DNA of 64,000 bases, taken from contig NZ_CP036282.1 of the NCBI RefSeq assembly GCF_006974105.1, forward strand, positions 2,852,001 to 2,916,000, given 5' to 3'. Shown here piece after piece: positions 16,684 through 25,436 of the stretch (the first letter of the stretch is position 1; each line of letters opens with the position of its first letter). The DNA is from Rhodoferax aquaticus. GTDB taxonomy: Bacteria; Pseudomonadota; Gammaproteobacteria; Burkholderiales; Burkholderiaceae_C. The notes under the pieces are model-generated. The model worked only from the letters and a program-made list of their open reading frames with translations. It had not been told where the DNA came from and searched no databases. The position numbers and the translations under genes were made by a program.

Positions 16684-17832
16684 ATGCACAACTTGTCGCA
16701 ACAGCGCCCGCAACTGAGCACCCCGCAGGTCAGTCGCCGTGCCTTGCTTGCCGCAGGTTCTTTGCTGGCGCTCTGCTTGACCGGCTGCGGCGGAGGCGGG
16801 AGCTCCGGCAACTCCAGCGCAAACCCCACACCCATCGCGCGCGAGAATACGGGTGTGGTCACTACACTGGCTGGCGACACCTCATCGGGCTTCACCGATG
16901 GCAGCGGAACTGCAGCCTTGTTCAGCACCCCCCAGGGCGTCGCAGTGGATGCCAGCGGCAACGTTTATGTGGCGGACCGCCTGAACAACAGCATCCGCAA
17001 GATCAGCGTGGCAGGTGGGGTCACCACCCTGGCCGGCTCCGCCACATCGGGTAGCGCCGATGGCAACGGCGCTGCGGCATCGTTCAAAGACCCTTATGGC
17101 GTCGCCGTGGATGCCAGCGGCAACGTCTATGTGGCGGACTCCAGCAACCACTTGATCCGCAAGATCACCCCGGCAGGTGGGGTCACCACACTGGCCGGCT
17201 CCACCACGCCGGGTAGCCGCGACGGCACTGGCACCGCAGCCGCGTTCAACTTCCCCCGTGGCATCGCGGTGGATGCCAGCGGCAACGTCTATGTGGCGGA
17301 CACCAACAACCACACCATCCGGAAGGTCACCCCGGCAGGTGTGGTCACCACCCTGGCCGGCATCGCCCAATCCCGGGGTAGACGCGATAGTGACGGAGAA
17401 TTTGCAGGGTTGCTCGACACCCCGTGGGGCGTCGCGGTGGATGCCAGCGGCAATGTCTTTGTGGCAGACACCGTCAACCACCTGATCCGCAAGGTCACCC
17501 CGGCAGGTGTGGTCACCACCCTGGCCGGCACCGCCGAAGTGGCGGGTAGCAACAATGCCACCGGCACTTTAGCCTCGTTCAACGCTCCCCGTGGCGTCAC
17601 CGCGGATGCCAGCGGTAACATCTATGTGGCAGATACCGGCAACCACCTGATCCGCAAGATCACCAAGGATGGTGTAGTCACCACCATGGCCGGTACCGCC
17701 GGAGCGACGGGTAGCACCAATGCCACGGGTACTTCAGCCTTGTTCAGCTCCCCCTCTGGCGTTACCGTGGATGCCAACAACAACGTTTATGTGGCGGACA
17801 CCGGCAACAATATGATCCGCAAGATCAACTAA
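16684..17832 (+). CDS. NHL six-repeat beta-propeller lipoprotein
   Basis: From the ATG at 16684 the protein has 382 residues. The N-terminus has SRR before a hydrophobic stretch and a lipobox LTGC, so it is a lipoprotein, possibly Tat-exported; Gly/Ser-rich sequence follows. Six NHL repeats fill the rest, each with VVTTLAG, GVAVDASGNVYVAD and HLIRKITPAG-type blocks, spaced about 55 residues and highly alike at DNA level. They should close a six-bladed propeller. Starts at 16615 or 16558 are possible but add non-signal sequence. Role unknown; likely binding outside the inner membrane. Confidence 0.85.
   Translation: MHNLSQQRPQLSTPQVSRRALLAAGSLLALCLTGCGGGGSSGNSSANPTPIARENTGVVTTLAGDTSSGFTDGSGTAALFSTPQGVAVDASGNVYVADRLNNSIRKISVAGGVTTLAGSATSGSADGNGAAASFKDPYGVAVDASGNVYVADSSNHLIRKITPAGGVTTLAGSTTPGSRDGTGTAAAFNFPRGIAVDASGNVYVADTNNHTIRKVTPAGVVTTLAGIAQSRGRRDSDGEFAGLLDTPWGVAVDASGNVFVADTVNHLIRKVTPAGVVTTLAGTAEVAGSNNATGTLASFNAPRGVTADASGNIYVADTGNHLIRKITKDGVVTTMAGTAGATGSTNATGTSALFSSPSGVTVDANNNVYVADTGNNMIRKIN
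16855..17830 (+). repeat. Six tandem repeats of about 165 bp coding NHL blades
   Basis: Units share blocks such as GTGGATGCCAGCGGCAACGT and GGTCACCACCCTGGCCGGC with few changes, so they spread by recent duplication or are kept alike by gene conversion. Confidence 0.85.
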
Positions 17833-17938
17833 GCACCCGCCCACCTGGCCCGGCCGTCCCGCCGGTGCCGGGTTTAGCAACACACGATGTCGTAGCCACA
17901 CATTTGTTTGGTTACGATAGCTCTGACGTGGCGCCGAT

Positions 17939-17973
17939 TTCCCACCTCACAGGTGGGAATCGCTTTGTAGAAT
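17939..17973 (+). promoter_or_regulatory. Palindrome and -10 upstream of the NarL-type regulator
   Basis: TTCCCACCT (17939-17947), CAC, AGGTGGGAA (17951-17959) is a perfect 9-bp inverted repeat. TAGAAT (17968-17973) is a good -10 16 bases before the start codon. The palindrome covers the expected -35 position (17945-17950), which has no TTGACA-like hexamer, as expected for a regulated promoter. Confidence 0.5.
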
Positions 17974-17988
17974 CATTACAAATTCACC

Positions 17989-18705
17989 ATGGATGCCGAA
18001 GCCGCCGTTCCTGCCGCAAATATCAAGCGCATAGCGCTGGTAGAGGACAACCCGCAGACGCTGCAGCGCATGGCAGCACTCATCGCCCAGCATGCGGATT
18101 GGAAGTTAGCCTTTGTGGCGTCCACTCTGGCCCAAGCCTATGCAGAGCTTGACCAACAAGTCCCAGACGCTCTGCTCATCGATCTCGGCCTGCCTGATGG
18201 CAACGGCCTTGACTTGATTCATCACGTAGCCCAACGTCAGTGGTCTTGCCAAACACTGGTCATATCTGTGTTTGGCGAAGACGATAAGGTGTTTGAGTGC
18301 ATTCAAGCTGGCGCCAGTGGCTACCTCATCAAAGGACAAGGCGACGCGTTCTTGATAGACCACTTGCACGATCTGTTTGCGGGCGGCTCCCCTATCTCGC
18401 CGCGCATCGCCAGACGCTTGCTGTCGGCAGTGCGCCAGGGCGTGCCACAGGCGCCAGCGAGTGCTGCACCTGTGCCCGCCGTACCGGCAAAGCCCGATGA
18501 ATTGACGCCCAAAGAATTCAGTATTCTGACGCAGCTTGGCCTTGGCTATACCTACAATGAAGTGTCTGAAAGCTTAGACATGTCCGTCAATACGGTACGG
18601 TTTCACATCAAAAGCATTTACAGCAAGCTCTATGTCAATTCGCGCTCCCAGGCCGTTTATGAAGCCAGCAAGCGCGGCTGGATTCGCCCCCCGCAACAGA
18701 CTTAG
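17989..18705 (+). CDS. NarL/FixJ-family response regulator
   Basis: A 238-residue regulator. The receiver has VEDN (19-22), the acceptor Asp in LLIDLGLPDGNG and the Lys in GYLIKGQGD. After a Pro/Ala linker a LuxR-type helix-turn-helix covers about 170-230 (LTPKEFSILTQLGLGYTYNE, NTVRFHIKSIYSKL). There is no Shine-Dalgarno sequence before the ATG, and the predicted transcript start is within about 10 bases. The histidine kinase gene begins inside its 3' end, so the two are co-expressed. Confidence 0.9.
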   Translation: MDAEAAVPAANIKRIALVEDNPQTLQRMAALIAQHADWKLAFVASTLAQAYAELDQQVPDALLIDLGLPDGNGLDLIHHVAQRQWSCQTLVISVFGEDDKVFECIQAGASGYLIKGQGDAFLIDHLHDLFAGGSPISPRIARRLLSAVRQGVPQAPASAAPVPAVPAKPDELTPKEFSILTQLGLGYTYNEVSESLDMSVNTVRFHIKSIYSKLYVNSRSQAVYEASKRGWIRPPQQT

Positions 18706-20602
18706 TCCCCACAGATTGCTTTGGTGGCTGCTGGTGTGGGCACTTGTGGGCTGGAGTTGTGCCCTGCCCGTGCGCGCGCAGTCCCCTGCAGTCGACCTGC
18801 CAGTTCCAACGGTATCGCTCACCCAAACCATTGCGCGCCTTGAACTGAGCCCGGGACTGCAGTCCCCCGCACTCATGGCCCAAGGCCACTGGCAGCAGGT
18901 GGACTTGCCCCACGCGTGGTACCACCAAGACTGGTGCTCGGCACCTCAAAGCACGTACCGCTTCACGTTTAACTGGACGGACACAGGTGACCCGCATGGA
19001 CTCGCCATGCTCATACACCGTGCGGGCAACCGGGTTGGGGTTTGGGTCAACCAGCAACACGTGGCCCAGTTTGGCTCGTTCGACAATCCGGATGCGGACT
19101 ACACCAACTTTCCCTTGCTGGTTCGTATGCCTTGGCATTTGCTGCAAGCCGAGCAGAACACCGTGTACATCCAGGTTGTGGGCGATTGCCGGCGCTTTTC
19201 GGGCCTCTCACAAATTGAAATTGGGCCGTTCTCGGGGGTGTCAGCGCAGCACACTCGGGACACAGATTTGCTGGTCTACCCCATCATCGTGGTCATCACG
19301 CTTTGCGCGATTATGTTTGTGGCCGGATTGGTCTATGTCAGGCTCTCGCCAAGCAGCGCGCAAGCACGGGGACTGGCCTGGCTCAATGGCATTTGGGCTT
19401 TAGGTTCTGCCCTGTGGACGCTACGCGATCTGCCAATGCCCTATTGGCTGTGGTACTGCCTGGTGGACATGTGCTACGCCATGTGGATACTGCTCTCTGC
19501 CCGCATGACCATGCAGCTCACATCCACGCTGACGCCATGGATTGTCAGGCTACAAACAGCAACGATTTCAGCGTACTTCTTGGCCACGATCAGCGCTGCA
19601 CTCGGTTACGCCATCGTGCTCAAGCCCATCACGATGGTGTGGGCCCTCGCGGTCTACTCGTTTTTGGTCGTACGCATCATTTACTACAGCATCAAAGCGC
19701 CATCAGAGACTCGCGCCATCATTTGCCTGACCATCGTTCCGATGACCAGTATTGGGGCCATAGACAGCTGGAACTTGTGGATGTCTCAAGAGCCCATGGG
19801 CTACCAAACTTACTATTTTTCACCTGTGGTTTCGTTTCTTATGCTGATGTCTTTGGGGCTGCTGATCATGCGGCAGTTCCAGCAGGCCATGCGCAGCGAC
19901 AAGCAGTACCAACACTCCCTAGAACTTGAAGTGGAGCGCCAGCGCACAGAATTGGCCTTGCACTACCAACATGAACAAGAGCAAGCACAGCATGCCGCCG
20001 TGCAAGCCGAGCGCCAACGCATCGTGCGTGACATGCACGATGGCCTAGGCTCTCAGTTGGTTGGCATGTTGGCGGCCCTGCGTAGCGACAAGGTCGAGCC
20101 CATCCATCTTGAAAACGAAATCGCTCAGGCAATGGAGCACCTGCGTGCCACGATGGACAACCTGAGTAACACCGAACAAGACCTGTCCACGGTGCTGGCG
20201 CAGTTCCGCTTTCACCATGAGCCGCGCTTGCTGCGGGCCGGACTGCACCTTCGCTGGCGCGTGCAGACTTTGCCACCCACCCCATGGTCACCCGCTGCCA
20301 CGTGGGAGATGCAACAAATGCTTAGAGAAGTGTTTGCGAACATCCTGAAGCATGCCGAAGCCAAGCACATCACCGTAGCCGCAGGTTGCCATGACGGCGT
20401 TTGCAGCATCCAAATCAGTGACGACGGCAAGGGATTTGACTTGTCGCAAAACTCTATCGGACGCGGCCTGAAGCACTTGAAAGAGCGCGCACAGCACTTG
20501 GGCGTGCAACTGGACATACAAAGCCAAGTTGGGCAAGGCACCCGTGTGCAATGGCTCTGGGCCGAAGGCTTTGTGCCCAAGCACAGCAAGCCATCGGTCT
20601 AG
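18632..20602 (+). CDS. Membrane sensor histidine kinase (7TM, HisKA_3)
   Basis: A 656-residue kinase. The hydrophobic signal LLWWLLVWALVGWSCAL leads to a periplasmic domain (about 50-215), then about seven membrane segments (215-415), a coiled coil, the HisKA_3 box ERQRIVRDMHDGLGSQLVG with the acceptor His, and an HATPase domain (SDDGKGFD, GRGLKHLKERA). The layout matches 7TMR-DISM kinases. The start at 18632 lies 74 bases inside the regulator gene; ATG 18659 would cut the overlap to 47 bases. NarL partners and HisKA_3 kinases normally pair, so this is a two-component system. Confidence 0.9.
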   Translation: MSIRAPRPFMKPASAAGFAPRNRLSPHRLLWWLLVWALVGWSCALPVRAQSPAVDLPVPTVSLTQTIARLELSPGLQSPALMAQGHWQQVDLPHAWYHQDWCSAPQSTYRFTFNWTDTGDPHGLAMLIHRAGNRVGVWVNQQHVAQFGSFDNPDADYTNFPLLVRMPWHLLQAEQNTVYIQVVGDCRRFSGLSQIEIGPFSGVSAQHTRDTDLLVYPIIVVITLCAIMFVAGLVYVRLSPSSAQARGLAWLNGIWALGSALWTLRDLPMPYWLWYCLVDMCYAMWILLSARMTMQLTSTLTPWIVRLQTATISAYFLATISAALGYAIVLKPITMVWALAVYSFLVVRIIYYSIKAPSETRAIICLTIVPMTSIGAIDSWNLWMSQEPMGYQTYYFSPVVSFLMLMSLGLLIMRQFQQAMRSDKQYQHSLELEVERQRTELALHYQHEQEQAQHAAVQAERQRIVRDMHDGLGSQLVGMLAALRSDKVEPIHLENEIAQAMEHLRATMDNLSNTEQDLSTVLAQFRFHHEPRLLRAGLHLRWRVQTLPPTPWSPAATWEMQQMLREVFANILKHAEAKHITVAAGCHDGVCSIQISDDGKGFDLSQNSIGRGLKHLKERAQHLGVQLDIQSQVGQGTRVQWLWAEGFVPKHSKPSV

Positions 20603-20684
20603 TCGCAATGCGCACGCGGACCAGTGGAACTTACAACCCGCCTTGTAAAATAGCGCGCTTTGCCAGTCTGGATACGGAGATCAC

Positions 20685-21326
20685 ATGAACAAAGCCAACA
20701 ACAAACCCTTTGTGATCGGCGTCGCTGGCGGCAGCGGCAGTGGCAAGTCCACGGTGACGCGTGAGGTGCTGGCCTCCATCGGGCCGGAGATGGTGGCGGT
20801 GGTGATGCAAGACGATTACTACCTCGACCAGTCGCACATGTCGCCCGAAGACCGGCGCAAAACCAATTACGACCACCCCCAAGCGTTTGACTGGCCTTTG
20901 ATGGTGCAGCACCTCAAAGCGCTGCGCCGGGGCGAGTCCATCGAGATGCCCGAGTACGACTTTGCGGCGGACAACCGCTCGCACAAAACCATCACGGTTA
21001 AGCCCGCGCCGGTGATTGTGGTGGAGGGCTTGTTTGCGCTGTTTGATGCGGACATGCGCAAGATGATGTCGCTCAAAATTTTTGTGGACACCGCGGCCGA
21101 TGTGCGCTTTATCCGCCGCTTGCAGCGCGATATTGCGGAGCGCGGTCGCAGCACGGAGAGCGTGATCAAGCAATACCTGGAAACCGTGCGCCCCATGCAC
21201 AAGCAGTTCATAGAGCCCACCAAGCGCAACGCGGATGTCATCTTGCCCCACGGTGCCAACGGCCCTGCGGTAGACATCATCACCACCAAGGTGGTGAGCC
21301 TGATTCGGGACCTAGAGCGCGCGTAA
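20685..21326 (+). CDS. udk: Uridine kinase
   Basis: A 213-residue nucleoside kinase of the pyrimidine salvage route, phosphorylating uridine and cytidine with ATP or GTP. Walker A is GGSGSGKST (15-23). The family blocks QDDYYLDQ, NYDHPQAFDWPLM, YDFAADNRSHKT, VEGLFALFD and RRLQRDIAERGRSTESVI are all present. GGAG lies 6 bases before the ATG. TAAAAT at 20646-20651 may be the -10. Confidence 0.95.
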   Translation: MNKANNKPFVIGVAGGSGSGKSTVTREVLASIGPEMVAVVMQDDYYLDQSHMSPEDRRKTNYDHPQAFDWPLMVQHLKALRRGESIEMPEYDFAADNRSHKTITVKPAPVIVVEGLFALFDADMRKMMSLKIFVDTAADVRFIRRLQRDIAERGRSTESVIKQYLETVRPMHKQFIEPTKRNADVILPHGANGPAVDIITTKVVSLIRDLERA

Positions 21327-21362
21327 GCCGCCCTGCTCTTGCGTCCTATCCAAACCAGCCCC

Positions 21363-22085
21363 ATGAACAACCCAAGCGCCGTGCCTTGCCCATCGTGTGG
21401 CAGCCCCATGCACCAGCAGCCCTTGCCCGGCCACGATGGCGCGCCCATTGAGCTGGACCTGTGCTTTCAGTGCCAGGGCATGTGGATAGACCCGCAAGAA
21501 AACCTGAAGTTGGCCCCCGCTGGGGTGGCGCAGCTTTTCAAGCTCTTGCACGACAAGCGCGCCGAGGCCCACCAGCCTTTGGCCGCTAATGTGGACTGCC
21601 CACGCTGCACAGGCCCGCTAACCCGAGGTTTTGACGTGGTGCGCAGCGGGCGCTACATCACCTACCGCTGTGCGCGGGGGCATGGGCGCTTTAGTGCGTT
21701 TTCGTCGTTCATGATTGAAAAAGGCTTTGTGCGGCAACTCACCCGCCACGAGATTGCCGACATTGCCAAGCAGGTAGCCGTAATCCACTGCAGCAGCTGC
21801 GGCGCACCGGTGGACCTGCGCACCGACCACGCCTGCGCCCACTGCCGCTCGGCTCTGTCCCTCTTAGATCCCACCGCCGTAGAGCGCGCCTTGCAGGGCT
21901 ACGCCAAAGCCGCGCAACCCGCAGGCCAAGCACAGCAAACCCACGATGTGGCCGATGCCCTCATGCGCCTAGAGCGCGACCGCCAGCGCACACCCACCCT
22001 GGCCCAAGCAGCCCGCCCAGAACGCTCAACAGACGTAGACCTGTGGACGATTGGCTTGGCGCTGGTGGCTGCCGTATTGAGCTAA
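21363..22085 (+). CDS. Zinc-ribbon protein (TFIIB-type zinc finger)
   Basis: Start taken at ATG 21363 (MNNPSAVPCPSCGSPM); a TTG 24 bases earlier is less likely. The 240 residues contain three Cys-rich ribbons: CPSCGSPM with CFQCQGMWID (zf-TFIIB style), CPRCTGPLTRGFD with YRCARGHGRF, and CSSCGAPVDL with HACAHCRS. The C-terminus ends with a short hydrophobic segment (WTIGLALVAAVLS) that may anchor it in the membrane. It follows udk by 36 bases. Function unknown. Confidence 0.82.
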   Translation: MNNPSAVPCPSCGSPMHQQPLPGHDGAPIELDLCFQCQGMWIDPQENLKLAPAGVAQLFKLLHDKRAEAHQPLAANVDCPRCTGPLTRGFDVVRSGRYITYRCARGHGRFSAFSSFMIEKGFVRQLTRHEIADIAKQVAVIHCSSCGAPVDLRTDHACAHCRSALSLLDPTAVERALQGYAKAAQPAGQAQQTHDVADALMRLERDRQRTPTLAQAARPERSTDVDLWTIGLALVAAVLS

Positions 22086-22345
22086 GCCGCTGACGGGCGG
22101 CGCGCCCGATGTGACGGGTGTACCAATGGGATACAACTGAGAAATCGCCACAGCGCCAGTGTTCAATGGCCCAAGTTGACTGCGGGCAGGCACAGGGCCG
22201 TTCGGCTGCGCTGCCATTTTTGGGCTGAAGGTCTTGCATTTAAGCGCGCCGCCCTAAGCTATTTTGCACAAACCCGTGGGCCCCATGTGTATTAGCTACG
22301 TGATACCTTCGCGCCCCTGTTCTATCACCTCACCGGTAACTCACC

Positions 22346-23401
22346 ATGCTATTTAGTCCCCTGCAAGTTGGCGCATTGTCCCTGCCTAACCGTTTTATCT
22401 TGGCACCCCTGACCCGCACTCGTGCAGGGATGGAGCACCTCCCCAACGAGCTGATGGCCGAGTACTACGCCCAGCGCGCCACCGGCGGCTTGTTGATCAC
22501 CGAGTGCACCATGGTCACCCCCGGCACCTCGGCCTTTGTGGCGGAGCCCGGCGTGTACTCTGCCGAGCAAATTGAAGGCTGGAAGAAGACCACCGCCGCC
22601 GTGCACGCCAAGGGCGGGCGCATTTTTATGCAAATCTGGCACGCAGGCCGCGCGGCACACCCTGATATCAACGGTGGCAAGGGCTCGGTATCAAGCAGCG
22701 CCATTGCGATTGACGGCGATATTCACACGCCCAATGGCAAAGTGCCCAACGCCGTACCCCATGCCCTGAGCACCGACGAGATTGCCGCTATCGTGGCGGA
22801 CTTTGTGCAAGGTGCCAAGAACGCGATTGCTGCGGGCTTTGACGGAGTGGAAGTGCACGGTGCCAATGGCTATTTGATCGACCAGTTCTTGCGCGACGGT
22901 GCCAACAAGCGTACCGACGCCTACGGCGGCTCGTTAGAAAACCGCGCCCGCTTCTTGTTTGAAGTGCTGACGGCGGTGACTGCAGCCATTGGTGCGGACC
23001 GTGTGGGCCTGCGCTTGTCGCCTCTGAACAGCTACAACAGCATGGTGGACAGCGACCCGCTGGGCCTGATGGCGTTTTTGGCCGACAAGCTCAATGCGTT
23101 TAACCTGGCCTACCTGCATGTGATGCGTGCTGACTTTTTTGGCGTGCAAAAGGCTGACGTCATGCCCGTGGCCCGCGAAAAGTACAAGGGTGTGCTCATT
23201 GGCAACATGGGCTACAGCCCAGAAGAAGCGGAGACTGCGATCACTGAAGGCAAGCTCGATGCGGTGGCGTTTGGAACGGCTTTCTTGGCCAACCCCGACT
23301 TGCCTGCGCGTGTGAAGGCCAAAGCCGCGTTGAACGCGCCGGACTCAGCCACCTTCTACACCCCAGGCCCTGTGGGCTATACCGACTACCCCACTTTGTA
23401 A
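22346..23401 (+). CDS. Old Yellow Enzyme family alkene reductase
   Basis: A 351-residue FMN enzyme of the NemA/XenB group that reduces activated C=C bonds, nitro compounds or N-ethylmaleimide with NAD(P)H. FMN and substrate motifs are clear: APLTRTRA near the start, QIWHAGRAAHP, the VHGANGYLIDQFLRD helix with the His/Asn pair, TDAYGGSLENRARF, and the phosphate-binding IGNMGYSPEEAE and AFGTAFLANPDLP. It precedes a GST gene on the same strand by about 96 bases, a common detoxification pairing. Confidence 0.93.
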   Translation: MLFSPLQVGALSLPNRFILAPLTRTRAGMEHLPNELMAEYYAQRATGGLLITECTMVTPGTSAFVAEPGVYSAEQIEGWKKTTAAVHAKGGRIFMQIWHAGRAAHPDINGGKGSVSSSAIAIDGDIHTPNGKVPNAVPHALSTDEIAAIVADFVQGAKNAIAAGFDGVEVHGANGYLIDQFLRDGANKRTDAYGGSLENRARFLFEVLTAVTAAIGADRVGLRLSPLNSYNSMVDSDPLGLMAFLADKLNAFNLAYLHVMRADFFGVQKADVMPVAREKYKGVLIGNMGYSPEEAETAITEGKLDAVAFGTAFLANPDLPARVKAKAALNAPDSATFYTPGPVGYTDYPTL

Positions 23402-23497
23402 ACGCGGGCGCGCTGGCGGCGCAAACCCCGCCAGCCCCCTAGAATGGCTGGGCTTGGCACAGTCTTGTGCCGTCTTACCCACCCACAGGAAAACACC

Positions 23498-24121
23498 ATG
23501 CCTCAACTCAAACTCAGCTATTTCAATTTCCACGGGGGTCGCGGCGAACCCGCGCGTTTGGCCATGGCCATTGGGGGAATTGCATTTGAAGACCACCGTT
23601 TTGCGTTTCCTGAGTTCGCAGAGTTTCGCAAGACCACCCCTTTCGGACAAGTACCCGTCTTGCATGTAGATGGTGCGCAGGTGACGCAGAGCGATGCCAT
23701 TACCCGCTATGTGGGCCGGCTGGCAGGTCTGTACCCGACCGATGCGTTTCAGGCCTTGCTGTGTGACGAAGTGCTGTCGGTGGTAGAAGACGCGACCGTG
23801 CGGCTCAGCCCTTCGTTTCGTATGACGGGTGAGGCACAAAAAGAAGCGCGTTTGGCCTTGGTGAACGGCAGCATGCCGATGTACCTCAAGTGGCTGCAAG
23901 CCCAGTTACTGGCGCGTGGTGGCGAGTACTTTGCGGACCAGCGACTCACGGTGGCTGACTTGAAGGTGTTTGTGGATGTACGCGGCTTGAACTCTGGCAA
24001 CCTGGACCATGTGCCCACCGACTTGGTGGAACAAGTGGCCCCTGCCTTGAACGCACACATGCAGCGCATTGCGCAGACCCCGGCGGTGGCTGCCTACTAC
24101 GCGAGTTTTGCCAACAAGTAA
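23498..24121 (+). CDS. Glutathione S-transferase
   Basis: A 207-residue GST from the ATG at 23498, which has AGGA nine bases upstream. The N-terminal thioredoxin fold shows LSYFNFHGGRGEPARLAMA (catalytic Tyr near residue 7), FGQVPVLHVDG with the cis-Pro, and TQSDAITRYVGR (the QSxAI glutathione site). The helical C-terminal domain ends YFADQRLTVADLKVFVDVRG. The sequence is nearest to the sigma/alpha-like bacterial GSTs. It ends in a perfect terminator. Confidence 0.93.
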   Translation: MPQLKLSYFNFHGGRGEPARLAMAIGGIAFEDHRFAFPEFAEFRKTTPFGQVPVLHVDGAQVTQSDAITRYVGRLAGLYPTDAFQALLCDEVLSVVEDATVRLSPSFRMTGEAQKEARLALVNGSMPMYLKWLQAQLLARGGEYFADQRLTVADLKVFVDVRGLNSGNLDHVPTDLVEQVAPALNAHMQRIAQTPAVAAYYASFANK

Positions 24122-24124
24122 TCA

Positions 24125-24148
24125 AAGGGCCTCAGGGCCCTTTTTTTT
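24125..24148 (+). terminator. Rho-independent terminator after the GST
   Basis: AAGGGCC and GGCCCTT form a perfect 7-bp stem with a TCAG loop, followed by T8. Confidence 0.92.
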
Positions 24149-24189
24149 GCCCGGCGTTGGGCCAAGCCAGCCCGCGCACCCGTGTTGGC

Positions 24190-24387
24190 TTAAGTGTGCG
24201 CCAGGCGCCACGCCAACCATGCCCCGAACAGGGCATTCCCAATAGCAAAACACACAATCACGACGCTCACCCAAGCCGCCAAGGCCTGCGTGTGGGTGAC
24301 CCAGGCCAACAGGCTGGACATGAGGTTGAGAAGCATCATCAACCAAAACATGGGGTTGCGCGGCTGGAAGATTCGGCTGATTTTCAT
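24190..24387 (-). CDS. Small two-segment membrane protein
   Basis: The start at 24387 (MKISRIFQPRNPMFWLM) gives 65 residues. Two hydrophobic helices (MFWLMMLLNLMSSLLAWV and AAWVSVVIVCFAIGNALFG) are separated by a short polar turn. The basic N-terminus would stay in the cytoplasm. No named family recognised. Coding potential rests on the clean helix pattern and the lack of a competing frame. Confidence 0.55.
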   Translation of the reverse strand: MKISRIFQPRNPMFWLMMLLNLMSSLLAWVTHTQALAAWVSVVIVCFAIGNALFGAWLAWRLAHT

Positions 24388-24529
24388 AAGTGCGGCATGG
24401 TAGCCGCACCGGCATTGGCACGCCACTTTTCTACGAAAAGGCCTCAAGCCGGTTCAGGCTATGGTCGATAAAGCTCTTAGATGCCTCGCCCTACGTGGCA
24501 AACCCGGGCAGTGCCCCTAGGAGGTCCTT

Positions 24530-25375
24530 ATGTCTAGCAGCTTGATTTCGATTGCGCCTGCAGCCTTGCGGACAGCGGTCAGCGCAGCGACCGGGGCCCA
24601 CCGCGTTCACCCGGTCAAGCCGGTGGTCACACAGGCGGCGCAAGCCACTGAGCCAACCCGCTACACAGCCGCCAAGTCCGAGGCACCCGACAGCGCGCTG
24701 TACACCAACCAAGGGGCGCCAGCCAGCACATCGTCCAGCTATCAGACAAGCCGAGTAGACCGTCGGGACAGCTTTAACCTTGAGATCACCACGCAACAAG
24801 GGGATGTGGCCACGGTCAGCCTGTTCCAAAAGCAGAGCTTTGGTGTGAGTAGCACTGCAGTGCAAAGCGAGACACGCAGTTCACCCAACAACGCGGCACA
24901 GCTCACCACCTACCGTCAAGCATCGTTGGATGTGCAGTACGCCTTGCAAGGCGACCTCACCCCGCAAGAAGCGGCGTCGGTGGACGCGCTGGTCAAACAA
25001 ATCAACGCGGTGGCCCAAGACTTCTTCGCTGGCGACTTGGAGCAGGCCATGCACTCAGCGGCGCGCATTGACATCTCGGGCAATGCTGAAACCTTAAGTG
25101 CCTATTCCTTCGATCTGCGAACCCAAGAGACACAGCGCGTTGCGGCGGTGTACGCCAACATCGACGCGGCTACCGCACCCGCAGCGGCCCCAGCGCTTGC
25201 CGATTTGCAAGAAAGCACGGCCTCAGCCGCCGATGGCAGCCGCACTTCGCCACGCAGCGGTGATTTCTTGAAGAGCCTGCTGGCTATGTTGGAGAGCATG
25301 ACCCGCAGCGCCAAGGACCTGCTGCAGGGGCCCGCAGCGGCCAGCCCTGAAGTCAGTTCGCCCACTGTTGCTTAA
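24530..25375 (+). CDS. DUF5610-like protein, possibly flagellum-associated
   Basis: A 281-residue protein with AGGAGG five bases before the ATG. The first 90 residues are low-complexity Ala/Thr/Ser. The central part (SFNLEITTQQGDVATVSLFQ, then LDVQYALQGDLTPQEAASVDALV, FFAGDLEQAM) resembles DUF5610, but the match is from memory. It ends with another low-complexity stretch. No signal peptide or membrane segment is visible. Role unknown. Confidence 0.6.
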   Translation: MSSSLISIAPAALRTAVSAATGAHRVHPVKPVVTQAAQATEPTRYTAAKSEAPDSALYTNQGAPASTSSSYQTSRVDRRDSFNLEITTQQGDVATVSLFQKQSFGVSSTAVQSETRSSPNNAAQLTTYRQASLDVQYALQGDLTPQEAASVDALVKQINAVAQDFFAGDLEQAMHSAARIDISGNAETLSAYSFDLRTQETQRVAAVYANIDAATAPAAAPALADLQESTASAADGSRTSPRSGDFLKSLLAMLESMTRSAKDLLQGPAAASPEVSSPTVA

Positions 25376-25436
25376 ATTCGCCGGCGAGTCAGAGGCTGCA
25401 TCGACATGCGGTTCTGGCCCAACACGCAGGGCAATG

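Noticed and set aside
16855..17830. Regular repeats that could look like a CRISPR array
   Set aside because: Units are about 165 bp, coding and in frame for NHL blades, without short spacers.
20631..21251. 206-residue minus-strand frame opposite udk
   Set aside because: Antisense shadow rich in His, Arg and Val; udk is certain on the plus strand.
22026..22217. Minus-strand frame starting MAAQPNGPVPARSQLG in the gap before the Old Yellow Enzyme gene
   Set aside because: Pro/Gln-rich with no known motif and overlapping the zinc-ribbon gene; coding evidence is too weak, though it might be a small remnant.
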